The position numbers and the translations under genes were made by a program. Shown here piece by piece: positions 51,816 through 60,374 of a stretch of 64,000 nt of DNA. Below the pieces are notes generated by a model that worked only from the letters and a program-made list of their open reading frames with translations, did no database searches and had not been told where the DNA came from. The stretch spans positions 1 to 64,000 of the forward strand of contig NZ_BSOB01000062.1 of the NCBI RefSeq assembly GCF_030160295.1, written 5' to 3'. How positions within the stretch are numbered: the stretch's first letter is position 1; every line of letters starts with the position of its first letter. This DNA comes from Dyella acidisoli. GTDB lineage: Bacteria > Pseudomonadota > Gammaproteobacteria > Xanthomonadales > Rhodanobacteraceae.

Positions 51816-53369
51816 CAAAAGCGAGGGAGCCGAACGGTCAAAATCCTCATGAAAATGATCCAACGCACTCAGCACCGGAAACGGCGCCATGCCACCCAGC
51901 GCACATAGCGAGCCGGCCACCATGGTCTGACACAGATCGCGCAACAGCACTTCATTGCGCGCACGCTCCGCCATGTCACCGGCAATGATGCGATCGATCA
52001 CCTCCACACCACGCGTCGAACCAATACGGCACGGTGTGCATTTGCCGCAGGACTCGATCGCACAGAATTCCATCGCGAAACGCGCCTGTGCGGCCATGTC
52101 CACCGTATCGTCGAACACCACTACGCCGCCGTGACCCACCATGCCGCCGATTGCCGCAAAGGCTTCGTAGTCGATCGGCGTATCCAGCTGTGACGCAGGA
52201 ATATAAGCACCCAACGGACCGCCCACTTGCACGGCGCGCACTGGGCGACCGCTGGCGGTGCCGCCGCCGTACTCCTCGATAAGCTCACGCAGCGTGACGC
52301 CGAATGCGCGCTCCACCAATCCCGTCCGCTTCACATTGCCGGCGAGCTGCAACGGCAGCGTGCCACGCGAGCGACCCATGCCGTAATCGCGATAGAACGC
52401 TGCACCACGATCAAGAATGATCGGCACGGTCGCCAGCGTGATCACGTTGTTGATCACCGTAGGCTTGCCGAACAATCCCTGGATGGCTGGCAGCGGTGGC
52501 TTGAAGCGCACCTGCCCGCGCTTGCCTTCCAGGCTTTCCAGCAATGAGGTTTCCTCACCGCATATGTAAGCGCCGGCGGCCATGCGTACTTCCAGATGGA
52601 AGGCTTTGCCGCTACCACAGATATTGTCGCCGAGATAACCACGCGCCTTGGCCGCTTCGATCGCCGCTTCCAACGCGCGCTGCGCATGCGGGTATTCGAT
52701 GCGTAGATAGATATAACCATGCGTTGCGCCGACGGCCAGTCCTGCGATGCTCATGCCTTCGATCAGCACGAACGGGTCGCCTTCCATGATCATGCGATCG
52801 GAGAACGTGCCCGAATCGCCTTCGTCGGCATTGCAGACGATGTATTTCTGATCGGCTGCGGCGTCCAGACAAGTTTTCCATTTGATGCCAGCCGGAAACG
52901 CTGCACCACCACGGCCACGCAAGCCGGAATCCGTCACCGCCTGTACGATAGCCGCTGGCTCCATCTTCAAGGCCGCGGCAAGGCCGCGATAACCGTCGTG
53001 CGCGAGGTAATCGTCGAGGCTGCGCGGATCGATGATGCCCATGCGTGCGAAGGTAAGGCGCTGCTGGGATTTCAGCCAAGAGATGTCTTCGGTGAGTCCC
53101 AACTTCAATACATCTTCGCCACCATGCAGAAAATGGGCGTCAAACAAACCCATCACATCGGTAGGCTGTACTGGACCGTAAGCGACGCGGCCTGCCGATG
53201 TTTCCACTTCAACCATCGGTTCCAGCCAGTACAAACCACGCGAACCATTGCGCACGATGCGTACATCTAGATTGCGCGACGCGGCTTCTGCCCCGATGGC
53301 CTTGGCAACGGCATCTGCACCCAGCGACAAGGCGCTGGCATCGCGCGGGACGTAGACGGTAATGCTCAT
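51783..53369 (-). CDS. fdsB: Formate dehydrogenase beta subunit (NADH-binding, FMN)
   Basis: 528 residues. After an N-terminal thioredoxin-like part (1-120) there is a NuoF-type module: [20 protein letters not shown] (NADH/FMN), [14 protein letters not shown] and the 4Fe-4S cluster cysteines in [16 protein letters not shown] with the fourth Cys in [11 protein letters not shown]. It transfers electrons from FdsA to NAD. The last ten residues, [10 protein letters not shown], are encoded by a repeat element, so the natural C-terminus has been replaced or extended. ATGA overlap with fdsG. Confidence 0.95.
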   Translation of the reverse strand: MSITVYVPRDASALSLGADAVAKAIGAEAASRNLDVRIVRNGSRGLYWLEPMVEVETSAGRVAYGPVQPTDVMGLFDAHFLHGGEDVLKLGLTEDISWLKSQQRLTFARMGIIDPRSLDDYLAHDGYRGLAAALKMEPAAIVQAVTDSGLRGRGGAAFPAGIKWKTCLDAAADQKYIVCNADEGDSGTFSDRMIMEGDPFVLIEGMSIAGLAVGATHGYIYLRIEYPHAQRALEAAIEAAKARGYLGDNICGSGKAFHLEVRMAAGAYICGEETSLLESLEGKRGQVRFKPPLPAIQGLFGKPTVINNVITLATVPIILDRGAAFYRDYGMGRSRGTLPLQLAGNVKRTGLVERAFGVTLRELIEEYGGGTASGRPVRAVQVGGPLGAYIPASQLDTPIDYEAFAAIGGMVGHGGVVVFDDTVDMAAQARFAMEFCAIESCGKCTPCRIGSTRGVEVIDRIIAGDMAERARNEVLLRDLCQTMVAGSLCALGGMAPFPVLSALDHFHEDFDRSAPSLLNPLPFGERVG

Positions 53370-53866
53370 TTCGCCTCCGACAGCAGCCAAGCGTCGAAGC
53401 TTTCGGGCGTCACGCGGCCCTTCAGTTCATCATCGACCATCATGGCGGGCGAACATGCGCAATTGCCCAGGCAGTAGACGGGCTCCAGCGTCCATGCACC
53501 ATCCGTCGTGGTTTCGTGAAAATCCACGCCCAGCCGTTGCTTCACGTGTTGCTCCAGTTTCGCTGCACCCATCGACTGGCACGATTCCGCACGACAGAGA
53601 TAAATGACGCGCTTGCCCGCCGGACGCGTGCGGAAAAAGTGATAGAACGACACTACACCGTGCACGTCAGCGCGTGACAGGTTCATCTCGCGCGCGATCA
53701 GCGGAATGACTTCCTCAGGCACGTAGCCCAAGGAAGCCTGTACGCCATGCAGAATGGGAAGTAATGCGCCAGGTTGGTCCTTCAGCCGGGCAGTCACATC
53801 GAGTACGGCGTCGCGGACCTTGTCATCGATCGGCGGCAACGATGCGACGTTTTTAGCGGGTTTCAT
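53366..53866 (-). CDS. fdsG: Formate dehydrogenase gamma subunit (NuoE-like)
   Basis: 166 residues. A helical N-terminal part is followed by a thioredoxin-like 2Fe-2S domain whose ligands are Cys in [11 protein letters not shown] and [13 protein letters not shown], the C-x4-C...C-x3-C pattern of NuoE. Also [20 protein letters not shown] and [14 protein letters not shown] as in NuoE. The start at 53866 was chosen because 28 upstream codons are translation of a repeat ([13 protein letters not shown]). First enzyme gene of the fds operon. Confidence 0.95.
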   Translation of the reverse strand: MKPAKNVASLPPIDDKVRDAVLDVTARLKDQPGALLPILHGVQASLGYVPEEVIPLIAREMNLSRADVHGVVSFYHFFRTRPAGKRVIYLCRAESCQSMGAAKLEQHVKQRLGVDFHETTTDGAWTLEPVYCLGNCACSPAMMVDDELKGRVTPESFDAWLLSEAK

Positions 53867-53890
53867 AACAAGTAAGTCCTTACCGGAGGG

Positions 53891-54019
53891 CTGCCCCCTC
53901 CCCTGCTTGGCAGGGGAGGGTTGGGGTGGGGTTGCACGAGCTTGCGGCATAACTCGAATCTATCGCGAGGTCGCTTCACCCCACCCCAGCCCTCCCCTAC
54001 TGCACGTAGGGGAGGGAGC
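53891..54019. repeat. Paired CTCCCCT/TTGGGGTGGGG repeats upstream of fdsG
   Basis: Same composition as the element at 1918-2051, including TTCACCCCACCCCAGCCCTC and TACTGCACGTAGGGGAGGGA on the right. Lies between the OFA transporter and fdsG. Confidence 0.85.
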
Positions 54020-54057
54020 GGATATCGCACAGCCGAACATCAAAACCATCGAACACC

Positions 54058-55701
54058 TCAAAACAGCGCGGCAGCCTTGCTAAGCGCAATCCACACGCCG
54101 ATCAGGAACGGAATGCCAACCAGCGCCCAGGCGACGATACCTACGATGCCAAACCCACCGCGCGCCGCCTGATCGGCGTTCGCCACGACATGAGGCGCTT
54201 CGTGCTGCAGCGAGCGCTCGCGTGCCAGTTCCTCTTCGGTCATATGGTGCTCTTCCTTGACCGGCCTGACCATTAAATTGGCGATAAGGCCAACCAGCAG
54301 CAAGCCGGCCAGAATGTAGAGCGTGCGGTCATAGACCAGATTCTTGGCGACGCCAGCGTTCAATTGCGCCTCGCGTATTGCCGCGATCAGGAACGGCCCC
54401 GCAACGCCCGCCACCGACCACGCCGTCAGCAGGCGGCCGTGAATGGCACCGACCATTTGTGTACCGAAAATGTCTGCCAGGTAAGCCGGCACCGTGGAGA
54501 AGCCACCGCCGTACATCGACATGATCACGCACACGGCGATCACGAATACGCCGGCCAAGCCCATATGCCCCAGCGTCGGCAGACTGCAATACAAAAGGAT
54601 GCCGAGCACGAAGAACACCACATACGTGGTCTTGCGGCCGATGAAGTCGGACGTGGATGCCCAGAAAATGCGGCCAAGGCTGTTGAACAAGCTGATCAGG
54701 CCCACCAGGCCGGCCGCCGCAGCAGCGATCGATGCCTTCTGCGCTGTGGTAAGCACCGTGGCTGCATCGACGCCCAGCAAGCGTCCGCCAAACACCTCCT
54801 GGAACATCGGGCTGGCCATGGCAAGCACGCCGATGCCTGCTGTCACGTTCATGCACAACACAACCCAGAGCATCCAGAACTGCGGCGTTTTCCATGCACG
54901 GTTCAGATGCACGTGCTTGGTGGTGATCAAACTGTTGGTGGAGGCCGGCGCATTCCATCCGGCCGGCTTCCAGCCACTCGGCGGCACCCGAAAACCGAAC
55001 GCACCCGCCGACATCGCAATGAAATAGAGCACGCCCATCACCATCAACGTGCTAGCCACGCCAGGTACATCACCGTTGGTAAAGCGCGCCATCAAGGCCA
55101 CCGCGATCGGCGCACCGATCATCGCTCCACCACCGAAACCCATGATCGCGAAACCGGTCGCGAGGCCGCGGCGATCGGGGAACCACTTGATCAGCGTCGA
55201 CACCGGCGAAATGTAGCCCAACCCCAGGCCAATGCCGCCCAGCACACCGCAACCAACAAACACCAGCCACAACTGATGCATCGATACGCCGATGCCGCCG
55301 ATCACCAACCCACCACCCCAGCACAGTGCAGAAATGAAACCCGCCTTGCGCGGCCCGGCATGCTCCAGCCATCCACCCCAGATAGCCGCAGAAATGCCAA
55401 GCATGGCGATGAAGGTTTCGAAAATATGCGTAACCGCAGGCACCGTCCAATTGCACGATCCTGCAAACAACTGCGCGAAGAAACCGAGATTCGCGCAACT
55501 TGCCGCGCCCGGCACGAGCTTGCTCATTGGCAGCCAGAACACGGAAAAACCATAAGCCATGCCGATGCATAGATGGATGGCCAAGGCAGCAGGCGGCACC
55601 AGCCAGCGGTTGAAACGCGGCCCTGCAATCGTGCGTTCCCTCGCCAACCAGCCGGACGCCGTTCCCTTCGACGCCCCTGCATCTTCAGATACCACCGTCA
55701 T
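54058..55701 (-). CDS. OFA-family MFS transporter (oxalate/formate-type antiporter)
   Basis: 547 residues, twelve or more membrane helices. It begins MTVVSEDAGASKGTASG, then LAIHLCIGMAYGFSVFWLPM, which is typical of the oxalate:formate antiporter family. GLGLGYISPVSTLIKWFPDR followed by RGLATGFAIMGFGGGAMIG is the classic OFA signature. The C-terminal part has a longer cytosolic loop (EEHHMTEEELARERSLQHEA) before one final helix. An excellent ribosome site (GAGGAG) precedes ATG 55701. It begins the fds operon, so import of formate, or exchange for oxalate, is the likely role, by context. Confidence 0.88.
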   Translation of the reverse strand: MTVVSEDAGASKGTASGWLARERTIAGPRFNRWLVPPAALAIHLCIGMAYGFSVFWLPMSKLVPGAASCANLGFFAQLFAGSCNWTVPAVTHIFETFIAMLGISAAIWGGWLEHAGPRKAGFISALCWGGGLVIGGIGVSMHQLWLVFVGCGVLGGIGLGLGYISPVSTLIKWFPDRRGLATGFAIMGFGGGAMIGAPIAVALMARFTNGDVPGVASTLMVMGVLYFIAMSAGAFGFRVPPSGWKPAGWNAPASTNSLITTKHVHLNRAWKTPQFWMLWVVLCMNVTAGIGVLAMASPMFQEVFGGRLLGVDAATVLTTAQKASIAAAAAGLVGLISLFNSLGRIFWASTSDFIGRKTTYVVFFVLGILLYCSLPTLGHMGLAGVFVIAVCVIMSMYGGGFSTVPAYLADIFGTQMVGAIHGRLLTAWSVAGVAGPFLIAAIREAQLNAGVAKNLVYDRTLYILAGLLLVGLIANLMVRPVKEEHHMTEEELARERSLQHEAPHVVANADQAARGGFGIVGIVAWALVGIPFLIGVWIALSKAAALF

Positions 55702-56031
55702 ACTCCTCTCCCCCGGTTGACTCGACACAACAAACCGATCGCATCGGCGATGCGACGGACTCTAACGCAAAAGCGTGGAATCGATGATTACAGTTGCGAA
55801 ATTTTGCTGCTGGGCAGCATGACGCTCGCCTATGGCGCTGTAGTGCGGTGTGTCACAGATTGCCGGCCGGAGGTTGCGTGCTTGATGGGGGCTCGCCGAG
55901 ATCTGCCAAACGGCAGATAACCCGACACCGAGAAGGCACTACGTAAGTTGCGATCCAATTAGTCAGTTTGATCATCGAGTCATGCGAGAAGCACACATCT
56001 CGAAATGTTTCTGCCAGCCCACGCATTGCGG
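55702..56031. other. Upstream region of the formate operon
   Basis: 330 bases between the OFA gene start and the antitoxin gene end. No gene or clear promoter seen; should hold the promoter of the fds operon. Contains short inverted segments (CGATCGCATCGGCGATGCG). Confidence 0.4.
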
Positions 56032-56373
56032 CTAAACAGCCCGATGCCTCTCTTTTCGCTTTACCGCCAGCGTTATGCGGAGCTCGCAACCCACTGCATC
56101 GGCATAACGCCGCAGGGTAGCCATCGACGGAGCATGTTTGCGACTGCCTGCACTGGCTTCTAACCGCGCAACCGACGCTTGCGCCACACCCATGCGCTCG
56201 GCCACATCCGCCTGTGTCAGCTCAGCACGTTGGCGCGCACGCACCAGTTCGGCCAGCGCCGCAAACTCATCAGCCAGCGCATCATAGGCTGACGCAAAAG
56301 CGGGTTCCTTGCGCCAACGCTTGCGCGTAGCCTCAACGTTCAGCGCAACCGGCTCGTATTGTTCGCGCGTCAT
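56032..56373 (-). CDS. Helix-turn-helix antitoxin (HigA-like)
   Basis: 113 residues. XRE-type helix-turn-helix: ELTQADVAERMGVAQASVAR, LEASAGSRKHAPSMATLRRY, ending GCELRITLAVKRKER. N-terminal EEFAALAEL-type helices are of the HigA kind. It probably neutralises the preceding toxin and represses the operon. ATGA overlap with the toxin gene. Confidence 0.88.
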   Translation of the reverse strand: MTREQYEPVALNVEATRKRWRKEPAFASAYDALADEFAALAELVRARQRAELTQADVAERMGVAQASVARLEASAGSRKHAPSMATLRRYADAVGCELRITLAVKRKERHRAV

Positions 56374-56693
56374 GCCTTGACCTCCTTCAACCTGGCCCGC
56401 GCAACGTCCAGGTCATGCGACGGGGTCTTTTCTGTTTTCTTGATGATGGCGTGCAGGATCACGATGCGCCGTCCCACAATTGAGCAATAGAACGCGCGCC
56501 CGATGCCTTCGCGCCCTTTTGCTCGAACCTCGAACAAACCCGCTCCCATCGCCCGCGTGTGAGGCATGCCGATGTCCGGGCCAAGTTCCGCCATCACTTC
56601 AACAATGCGCAAGAAATTGGCACGCACACCTGACGGCCAGCCCTCTATGTGAGCTGCGACCTTTGCGTTGTAGTAGCTGATTTGCCATGCCAC
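56370..56693 (-). CDS. RelE/ParE-superfamily toxin (HigB / Gp49-like)
   Basis: 107 residues from GTG 56693, read AWQISYYNAKVAAHIEGWPS. The typical HigB pattern follows: FEVRAKGREGIGRAFYCSIV, GRRIVILHAIIKKTEKTPSH. It is a predicted ribosome-dependent mRNA endonuclease. GTG was chosen because AAGGA lies ten bases before it; the upstream extension has no family similarity. Toxin-before-antitoxin order is typical of higBA. Confidence 0.85.
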   Translation of the reverse strand: MAWQISYYNAKVAAHIEGWPSGVRANFLRIVEVMAELGPDIGMPHTRAMGAGLFEVRAKGREGIGRAFYCSIVGRRIVILHAIIKKTEKTPSHDLDVARARLKEVKA

Positions 56694-56836
56694 AAATATA
56701 ACATCCTTGTTATTAATAAAAAGTCTTCGACCAACTCGAAATTGGAGGACAGAGCATGCGCTCACCTATGCCCCTCCCTGCAATCAGGAAAAGGAGCAAG
56801 GTGCTGTGGGTAACGGGAGAGGGAGCTTCGCCTCAT

Positions 56837-56935
56837 CGTCATTGCCGCGAGCGGAGATGCTTTCGCGGAAATGACAGCTTCAGGAGGGAGCAAGACTTTT
56901 TGCGAGATTGGCCCTCTCCCCGAAGGGAGAGGGGG
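56837..56935. repeat. Degenerate GTCATT/CCCTCTCCCC repeats
   Basis: CGTCATTGCCGCGAGCGGAG...TTTCGCGGAAATGACAG, a decayed REPIN, followed by CCCTCTCCCCGAAGGGAGAG, a single unit of the other family. They fill the gap between the toxin-antitoxin pair and the propeller gene. Confidence 0.7.
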
Positions 56936-56951
56936 CTTGCGTGTCGCTACA

Positions 56952-59900
56952 TTAAGGAATGTCGTCCGAATCAGCCGATGCTTCGGCATGAATCTGATTC
57001 GCCGCGGGCACAGTGATCGCCTTGATTCCCGCAGCATGCAGATGGGCGTTCAACGTCGCCAAGTCTGCGCCACGAATCGATTGCCATTGCGAGGTCGCTT
57101 TGTCGAGATTCGTTTTGAATTGCGCGAACGCCTGCCGCTGCCCATCCGTTGGCGCACGATCAGCACCTTCCAGATCGGAGGCGATGGCGGTGAGCGCATC
57201 GTTCATCGCTTCGAGGTTGGTGGACATTTCGCCGTCGCCGGAGACAAGCGGACCGGTTTTCTTGCGGAAAGCTTCGATCTCGTCATGCTGGGATTTGTGG
57301 CTGGCGTCGTCGCCGAGTTTTTTCTCGGCTTCATCGAGCTGGTTGCGTACGGCATCCACTTCGCCGTGGGTTTGCCAGACTTGCTGCAACGCTGCACCAA
57401 CTTCGCGTGAGAAGGCGAGGCCTTCGGTGAGTGCGTTTTGATCGATGGATACGCGCGGGTCTGCCACGACGTTCAGCGGCGCGCGGTAGGACTTGCCGTC
57501 GACAGTGAGCACAACCTGGTATTTACCAGGCAGTGCAAGCGGGCCTTCCGGGGTGAGCGGCGTGTCGGAGTCCCACGTGGCTGCGATGCTGTAGCCGTAC
57601 TGCAAGGCTTGCGGACGCGGATAACGCAGGTTCCACACGAATCGATGCGCACCGGCACTAGTGCCCAGCATTTCCGGTGAGCCTAGCCACCCTTTCTGGA
57701 AATAGCGTTCCGCTGGGAGATTTTCTGGCTTGTCAGCGCTGGAGAAATGGCGGACCACTTTGCCGTCGCCATCGAGAATATCCAGCGTGACGGTCTTCGC
57801 CGCACTCGCCAATTGATAATCGATGACCGCGCCGGCAGGCGGGTTCTTGCCCAGCGGCTCGTCGGGCGGCAGTGGTGTGTCTTTGTTTTCGTTGGCGCGC
57901 ACACGCACGGCATCGGCAGGTGTGTAGAGCACGGTCTTGCGTGCACCATCAGCAGTGGCTTGGCGCAATGGCGTAATGTCGTCGAGTATCCAGATCGCCC
58001 TGCCCTGCGTGCCAGCAATCAGATCGCTGCCGTGAATTGTCAGATCGCGCACCCAAGCGGTGGGCAGATTGCGTTGCAGCGATTGCCAATGCGCGCCGTC
58101 ATCGAGCGATACGTAGACGCCACGATCGGTACCAGCAAAGAGCAAACCTTCGCGCTGCGTATCGGTACGCACCACGCTTACGAAATCGTCTTCCGGCAAA
58201 CCGGCTGAGATATCCGTCCAGGTTTTGCCGTAGTCGTGCGTGCGCCACACGTGCGGACGGAAATCGTCCTGGCGATGGTTATCGACAGCCGCATACGCAG
58301 TACCCTGCTGAACCGCGGAAAGATCGAGCGAACTGACGATGCCCCAGTTCGGCAGATCCTTCGGTGTAACGTTCTGCCAGCTCTTGCCGCCATTGCGAGT
58401 GAGTTGAATGGAACCGTCATCGGTACCGATCCAGATTTCGTCGTTGGTGAAAGGCGAAGGCGCAATGCTGTAGACCACGCCGTAACCGCAATCGCGCGCT
58501 TGCTGCGCAGTGGGATTGCCTTTGCAACCTTCGGTAGCACCTTCCTTCTTCGCGCTAAGGTCGGGGCTGATGACCTCCCAATGCTGACCTTGGTCGGTGG
58601 TACGGAACAACACCTGCGCACCAAGATAAAGCGCATAAGGTGCCTTGGCAGAAAACGCGATCGGCGTGATCCACGTGTAGTGGTATTTGAAATCCGTGGG
58701 ACGCATACCGTAGCTGCTTACCGGCCACGCGGTGACGTTCTGCACGACGCCGGTGCGGCGATCCCAGCGCGATACGCGACCGCCAAGTCCAGAGCCGAAC
58801 ACGATGTTGGGATCGTCCGGATACGGCAGATCGTAATCGCGCTCATCGCCGCCAACCGGGCGCCAGTCGCGATAGGAAAGCGCGCCGTAGTCGCTACGGC
58901 TGGCGACACCGACCGTGCCCGAATCCTGCTGCCCGGAATAAATCCAATACGGGAACTGATTGTCGGTGGCGAGGTGATAGAACTGGCCGGTCGGCTGGTT
59001 GTACCAACTGCTCCAGGTTTTGCCGCCATTGACGGTAACGACGGCACCTTGATCGCCGGCGGCAATCATGCGTTGCGAATCACGCGGGTCGATCCACAAG
59101 AAGTGGTAATCATCGCCGCCCGGTGCACCTTTGAAAATTTCCCAATGCTTGCCGCCATCATCAGAGCGGCGGATGGACTGCCCCGCCGAATAAAGGCGAT
59201 CGCGGTTCTGCGGATCGACGGTGGTACGGCTGAAGTAATCGTTCGGCAGCCAGGATTCATGGCTTACCGCCTGCCACGTGGTACCGCCGTCGTCGGAACG
59301 ATACAAGCCACTGTCCTTGCCCGGATCGGCGGAATGCACCACGGCGTACACGCGATTGCCGCTTGTAGTGGCAATACCGATGCGCGCCAGCTGGCCGTTC
59401 GGCCAACCGTTGCCACTGATGCGCTTCCAGGTGAGGCCGCCGTCAGTGGATTTATAGAGGCCACTCCCAGGTCCGGCATTCGGCTGGAAGTACGATAGCC
59501 ACGGATAGTTGCGTACTTGCCACGCCGCGGCGTACACGATGCTCGGATTGGACGGATCAGCGGCCAGATCCACTACGCCCGTATCGGCGTCGACGAACAA
59601 GGTTTGCTGCCACGTCTTGCCGCCGTCGGTGGAACGATAAACACCACGTTCCTTGTTCGGACCGAAGTAATGGCCGAGCACGCCAACCAGCAGCGTGTTC
59701 GCATCATGTGGATCGACCAGGATGCGGCCGATGTGCTTGCTCTCCGTGAGGCCGATGTGCTGCCACGTTTTGCCGGTGTCATCGGAGCGGTACATGCCGT
59801 TGCCGGCTGCCACGTCATAGCGTGCAGCAACTTGACCGGAGCCGGCATAGATCACGTTGGGGTTGGATGGCGCCAAGGTGATTGCACCGATGGATGCAGC

Positions 59901-60176
59901 CGGCATCGTGTCGAAAGTCGGTTGCCAAGTGCGGCCTGCATCCGTCGTTTTCCACACGCCGCCGCCCGCGGTGCCGATGTAGAACGTGTCGGCCTTACCG
60001 GGATCGCCCGCGGCCATGGTGGCCCAGCCGCCACGGAAAGGACCTATTTGACGCCATTCAAGCGCGTTGCTTGCGCTGTTCGGTACCGACGGCGTATCTG
60101 CGTGCAACGGTGCAACGCCGGCGAGCAGCAATGCAGTAGTGAAGACTGAGAGACGGAGGAGAGAGCGTACGGACAT
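56952..60176 (-). CDS. Secreted Asp-box (sortilin/VPS10-like) propeller protein
   Basis: 1074 residues with a signal peptide (MSVRSLLRLSVFTTALLLAG). The body contains at least ten Asp-box turns (KTTDAGRTW, RSDDTGKTW, RSTDGGKTW, KSTDGGLTW, RSDDGGTTW, RSDDGGKHW, THDYGKTW), indicating a ten-bladed or double beta-propeller as in VPS10/sortilin-like and BNR-repeat proteins, then a C-terminal domain with LPGKYQVVLTVDGKSYRAPL and a helical end. Databases often label these glycosyl hydrolases without support; no catalytic site can be assigned. Start 60176 follows GGGAG; upstream codons come from a REPIN. It is downstream of the TonB receptor on the same strand. Confidence 0.88.
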   Translation of the reverse strand: MSVRSLLRLSVFTTALLLAGVAPLHADTPSVPNSASNALEWRQIGPFRGGWATMAAGDPGKADTFYIGTAGGGVWKTTDAGRTWQPTFDTMPAASIGAITLAPSNPNVIYAGSGQVAARYDVAAGNGMYRSDDTGKTWQHIGLTESKHIGRILVDPHDANTLLVGVLGHYFGPNKERGVYRSTDGGKTWQQTLFVDADTGVVDLAADPSNPSIVYAAAWQVRNYPWLSYFQPNAGPGSGLYKSTDGGLTWKRISGNGWPNGQLARIGIATTSGNRVYAVVHSADPGKDSGLYRSDDGGTTWQAVSHESWLPNDYFSRTTVDPQNRDRLYSAGQSIRRSDDGGKHWEIFKGAPGGDDYHFLWIDPRDSQRMIAAGDQGAVVTVNGGKTWSSWYNQPTGQFYHLATDNQFPYWIYSGQQDSGTVGVASRSDYGALSYRDWRPVGGDERDYDLPYPDDPNIVFGSGLGGRVSRWDRRTGVVQNVTAWPVSSYGMRPTDFKYHYTWITPIAFSAKAPYALYLGAQVLFRTTDQGQHWEVISPDLSAKKEGATEGCKGNPTAQQARDCGYGVVYSIAPSPFTNDEIWIGTDDGSIQLTRNGGKSWQNVTPKDLPNWGIVSSLDLSAVQQGTAYAAVDNHRQDDFRPHVWRTHDYGKTWTDISAGLPEDDFVSVVRTDTQREGLLFAGTDRGVYVSLDDGAHWQSLQRNLPTAWVRDLTIHGSDLIAGTQGRAIWILDDITPLRQATADGARKTVLYTPADAVRVRANENKDTPLPPDEPLGKNPPAGAVIDYQLASAAKTVTLDILDGDGKVVRHFSSADKPENLPAERYFQKGWLGSPEMLGTSAGAHRFVWNLRYPRPQALQYGYSIAATWDSDTPLTPEGPLALPGKYQVVLTVDGKSYRAPLNVVADPRVSIDQNALTEGLAFSREVGAALQQVWQTHGEVDAVRNQLDEAEKKLGDDASHKSQHDEIEAFRKKTGPLVSGDGEMSTNLEAMNDALTAIASDLEGADRAPTDGQRQAFAQFKTNLDKATSQWQSIRGADLATLNAHLHAAGIKAITVPAANQIHAEASADSDDIP

Positions 60177-60230
60177 GGATGACTCCCGCTGCAAAGTTAG
60201 TGAACCACCCAAGCTCCTTGATGCTTCCTT

Positions 60231-60314
60231 GCCGTCATTCCCGCGAAAGCGGGAATCCATGTTGCCCTGATGCAAAAAGCAAAGATGGATTCCCGCTTTC
60301 GCGGGAATGACGGC
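60231..60314. repeat. GTCATTCCCGCGAAAGCGGG repeat pair (REPIN)
   Basis: Left arm GTCATTCCCGCGAAAGCGGG, spacer ATGTTGCCCTGATGCAAAAA, right arm CCCGCTTTCGCGGGAATGAC. It is an inverse-orientation copy of the element at 16177-16258 including its spacer. It lies between the TonB receptor and propeller genes. Confidence 0.9.
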
Positions 60315-60374
60315 CGGGCAAGATGGAGTCGTTCGGGATTATGTTTAGATAGCTGCCCCAACAGAAACGAATGC

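Noticed and set aside
54364-55572. 402-codon open frame opposite the OFA transporter
   Set aside because: Composition biased to His, Gln, Arg; no recognised product.
16177-60314. CRISPR array suggested by recurring repeats
   Set aside because: The repeats are dispersed inverted pairs at gene borders, not regularly spaced direct repeats, and no cas genes are present.
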